Shown: positions 60,901-64,000 of the stretch, one piece after another
How the letters are laid out: every line of letters starts with the position of its first letter
Numbering within the stretch: position 1 is the first letter of the stretch
Assembly (NCBI GenBank): GCA_963971405.1
Contig: OZ020484.1
Span: 24,614,001 to 24,678,000, forward strand
Direction: 5' to 3'
Source: Psococerastis gibbosa
Taxonomy: Eukaryota > Arthropoda > Insecta > Psocodea > Psocidae
Length of the DNA: 64,000 bases
Position numbers and translations under genes: made by a program
The notes under the pieces: generated by a model
Told to the model about the DNA's origin: nothing
Seen by the model: only the letters and a program-made list of their open reading frames with translations
Databases searched by the model: none

Positions 60901-62270
60901 AATAGGCTAAGTCTTGCTTTATCAAGTGAAAATATATTGCATGTTATGGCAAGAATTTTTATTTTTTCTCATCGAAATCGGCCCACTAAATGAAATTAGA
61001 TTTGAATTACGGTACCTAGTTAAGTAAAGGTTTCGGTGTTATGCTGCGAAAACAAAGCAATACGGTTTTATGAATTCTCTAATTAAGGTTAATACGTGCT
61101 AGGGTCCTTACAACGAACCTGTTGGTTTGTCGGCGGTCAAAAATACGACTTGGTTAGTATAGAAATAGTCTCTAACTAGACTAGTTAAAATACTCGATTT
61201 CCAACAATCGGCTAGAGTAAGAGTTGGAATTATAAGATATAAGATTATGCGCCCCACACGTTTTTTTTGTCTCATCATGTACAATAATCACACTTCAATG
61301 GGTAGGATACTGGGCGATAAAACGTCAGTGGATACTAATAGTACCTACTATAATTCAAAATTAGCGTATGAAGTACAAACAATATTAGGTAATAAGCAAT
61401 GTTATTTTAAGCCCAATTATTGTACAAGTTCCTGAACGAAAACAGCATTAAAATAAGAAAGAAGGGGCTTACAAACACAGCCTGCATTGATAATACACAT
61501 AATTATACATGTTTTTATGACAGGTGTTGGTATTACTGTTTGATACCCAACAAAATATTATTTATTATTGTTAGCGTGAAAGGAATTTTATTTCCATTAG
61601 ATCTTTTGTAATTGTCTAATGAAGGTAATTTGGGCCATATGCTGTAGGACAATTTGTGTCAACTGCATGGTTTTCCAATATTTATGAAATAACAGAAATG
61701 TTTTATATTTTATAACGATTACCACTTAATCGGAGAGCGAAAAGCCTTATAAGTGTACAAATCATAATTATATCTCCTAAAATCAGAACTGTCTAATATA
61801 GGTATAAGCATTTTGATATACTGTATATGTGGTATATACCTCATTCTAACACAGACTGGCAACAATTATTGAATTTGATATTTGATTTAAAAAAAAAACG
61901 ATAGGTGTGGTAGTAGTCCCGAGGAAGGAGTTTAAGAACTGTGGTGTTGGTGAAGGCTACATGTCACAAGTCGAAATATAGAGGAGCATTTCTGCTAATT
62001 CAGCAAATATTTTTGACGGCTGTGAAATTCGACTTTACAAAAAAGCTTTTTTAAAAAATCTTACTAAGTCCAATAATAAGTCAGAAAGAAATGCTTAAAT
62101 AATAATTACTAATAACGTTATTTTTGTAGGACCAAAGTTAATAAAACCCTATGTTTCTCAAAGGATTTTCATGAAAATCACAGATTAATATCACACAAGA
62201 ATGTAATGTAAGTTACCTACGTACAACATATTCGGTATAAAGCAAATAAGTTAGCTTATATTTGGTAAAT
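60901..62270. other. Spacer between IR-A and IR-B
   Basis: AT-rich. Probably contains the missing 5' exon and promoter of IR-A, which I could not identify. Holds the family S repeat at 61848-62040. The short plus-strand frames at 61247-61611 have no recognisable domain. Confidence 0.5.
61848..62040 (+). repeat. Dispersed repeat family S, copy
   Basis: Best match to 16200-16390 (AATTATTGAATTTGATATTTG, GTCCCGAGGAAGGAG, GAGGAGCATTTCTGCTAATT, ATATTTTTGACGGCTGT). Confidence 0.55.
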
Positions 62271-64000
62271 TTAATAAGCACGGAAATGTTTCTTGCGACT
62301 AACAGTGAAATAAAAGCACTCACATAGAAGAATAGTTAATGAAATGAAAATGGCGAACGCAATATTGACGATAAGAACAGTTACTTCTATTAGTGTCACA
62401 CTCTTCAAATCTACAGTTCCATCTAGTTGATTTGTAAGTATCGAGGCATCCAAGTAAAGTTTACTCCAAAGTACTTCAGACACCCCGCTATATTCCATCC
62501 GTCTGATTCTGAAAGAAATAGAACCAACATGAAGCAGAAGGAAATACGATATCTTAAGTAAAGTTATAAAGCTAAAATAAAATTGATAAATATCGATAGT
62601 AACGCCGCGCCGTGGTACGACAACTCAATGAGGGAACTGCAGCTCGACCATGGCGATTTGGGATTATTTTAATACCGGGGTTTATTAAATCGTTTTAAAC
62701 AAATGAGTGGAAAATGCGCGGGAAATTCAAATTGATAAATTAATATTTTTGGTGAGTTTTCAATTTTTCTCCCTTACACATTTTTTTACACACTACACAT
62801 TAATCAAAATTATTATTATTTGTATTTCAAAATTCAACCTGTACATCTTAATGTTTATTAGTATTTCCTCCAATTATTAAGCAATGCAACCATTCTCTTG
62901 TATTCTAATAATTTATTAATTTGAATTTCCCGCGCATATTTTAACCGCCACGTGACACCTTAGTACTGTGGTTACTAAATCCCGGTATTATAATAATGCC
63001 AAATCGGCATGATCGGGCTGCTGGTAGATTATCTTTTCTCTTGACCGCTGCTCTGTATGGGATGCTGTGGGTCAGTACAAGCCCGGCAGCCGCGTTTTCT
63101 CCCTACAAAAGAAGGTAAGGTGCCCCCAGTAGGGTTGGGTGCTCCCAGGCTAGGCCTTCCTTTTATGTCGAGTCTTCCGTTTCATTGTCTAGTTCTCTAC
63201 CAACTGGAGCAGTTTTGACTATATCGATGGTATACTTACACTATATCAAAGGCAGATTTAAATGGTGAGTTTTTTGGAGTTGTTAGAGATTGGTAAAATA
63301 CAAAAAATGGCTTTCTCATCTTGTAGTATTGACAAGGAGGGTTTAAAGATGGCAGCGTACCGGAGCCTGCCACCATTGTAAACTTATCAGCACACATTCT
63401 GCGCATACCAACTTCTTCATCTCTGGGCTGCTCTGCAGTTGGAGGGATCGCTTTGTTTCTCAGGTGTCGTAAAACAGTGCTGTTACCCTGAAAGTGAAGA
63501 TAGGTAGAGTCCCTAGAGATTTGCCGAGAACCAATCCTGCAGTTGTAGTGAAGTTCCGGCTCAACACCGTTCACGACTACTTGCTGAGTTGATTGTTTAA
63601 CTGTCAACTTAGTCGGATAACGGATTGGAATAGTCGCCAACCCGTTTTGGCTCCTGTGCACCTCTGCACCACAGAGGAGGCGATGGTAGAAAGCCATCTT
63701 CAAGCCCTTCAGCCATTAGCCAGCAGAATAACTCTGACTACATACTTTAGTGGGATACGAGGAAGAGTATGCCGGAAGACTTGACAACCGGCGTAGGAAA
63801 GACACTAACTTATTTCTCTTTCTACGGTACCAAGAGTCTTTAGGGCTATGTGCATATTCACGGTGGGCTTGAAGAAAGTTAAACCCATTGGCTAAATGAC
63901 CAAAAAACCGCTAACCATCAAGATGAACCAACCTGAACGTAGAGTCTAAGATCAATGGTGGAGACTGATGAAATCTTATATTCTGGATTGTCAAGCAATG
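62271..64000 (-). CDS. Ionotropic receptor IR-B (C-terminal exons; runs off the window)
   Basis: Paralogue of IR-A in the same orientation. Visible exons in gene order: >64000-63933, 63487-63240, 62508-62271. The partial first exon ends NPEYKISSVSTIDLRLYVQ against HPEFKISSVRTMDVRQFFQ in IR-A. The second exon (GNSTVLRHLRNKAI, PPCQYYKMRKP, SPFKSAFDIV) has exactly the 248-nt length and phase of its IR-A counterpart. The last exon has IRRMEYSGVSEVL, one membrane segment (VTVLIVNIAFAIFISLTILL) and a basic tail ending HFRAY. This covers the S2 ligand-binding half and the last membrane helix. The long open frame 63236-63703 reads through into the intron upstream of 63487; I end the exon at the CAG acceptor because a pyrimidine tract precedes it and IR-A has the boundary there. 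The alternative, a 5'-extended exon, is not excluded. Confidence 0.82.
62648..63010. repeat. Imperfect long inverted repeat in the last IR-B intron
   Basis: GGCGATTTGGGATTATTTTA pairs with TATAATAATGCCAAATCGG; inward, ATGCGCGGGAAATTCAAATT pairs with AATTTGAATTTCCCGCGCAT. Arms about 110 bp, with an AT-rich loop. Confidence 0.8.
63020..63220 (-). mobile_element. SINE family III copy, partly decayed
   Basis: Matches 47490-47690 (TTGACCGCTGCTCT, TAGGGTTGGGTGCTCCCAGGC, TAGTTCTCTACCAACTGGAG). The B box is not readable here. IR-B intron. Confidence 0.5.

Overview
This is a eukaryotic nuclear window, AT-rich and intron-rich, from a protostome and most likely an arthropod. It carries ionotropic-receptor (IR) chemosensory genes, which are restricted to protostomes, and spliced orthologues of conserved animal genes with GT-AG introns. 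I cannot name the species. A crustacean or springtail would fit as well as an insect.

Gene layout: (1) AP3M, the AP-3 adaptor mu subunit, minus strand, 8 exons, 752-8784. (2) TTK/MPS1 spindle-checkpoint kinase, plus strand, 7 exons, 9226-14608, divergent from AP3M across about 440 bp. (3) TMEM183, an F-box-like protein, minus strand, 6 exons, 17687-25280, convergent with TTK. (4) MUS81 structure-specific endonuclease, plus strand, 8 exons, 26124-34139, divergent from TMEM183. (5) TDH, L-threonine 3-dehydrogenase, minus strand, one large 3' exon at 34453-35474, first exon not found. (6) A 7.5 kb gene-poor stretch with a decayed Ty3/Gypsy fragment and dispersed repeats. (7) TCP11L1-like gene, plus strand, 7 exons, 42975-51744. 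(8) Two head-to-tail IR paralogues on the minus strand: IR-A with 8 exons seen (53878-60419) and IR-B with 3 exons seen, running off the right edge (62271->64000). All exon sets were joined by hand. In every gene the phases close and the lengths sum to a whole reading frame. The genes are unrelated housekeeping or sensory functions; I see no functional cluster.

The rest is accessory DNA. It includes non-LTR retrotransposon copies (one with an unusually long 81-bp perfect target-site duplication), four tRNA-like SINE families, and several short terminal-inverted-repeat families. The most distinctive component is a group of hairpin (fold-back) elements at about 2.3, 20, 25.6, 30.2, 52.9, 53.3, 53.5 and 59.8 kb. 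These share short blocks (TTCCACC and ACGTGGTAGCAGACATT) in stems whose other sequence differs from copy to copy. Some are flanked by TTA or TAA, two sit back-to-back, and one lies inside a 1.14 kb palindrome. This is the best candidate for something undescribed in the window. Three SINEs also sit within about 25 bp of a splice acceptor.

Limits: first exons of TDH, IR-A and IR-B are missing, UTRs and transcription starts were not determined, and repeat boundaries are read by eye.
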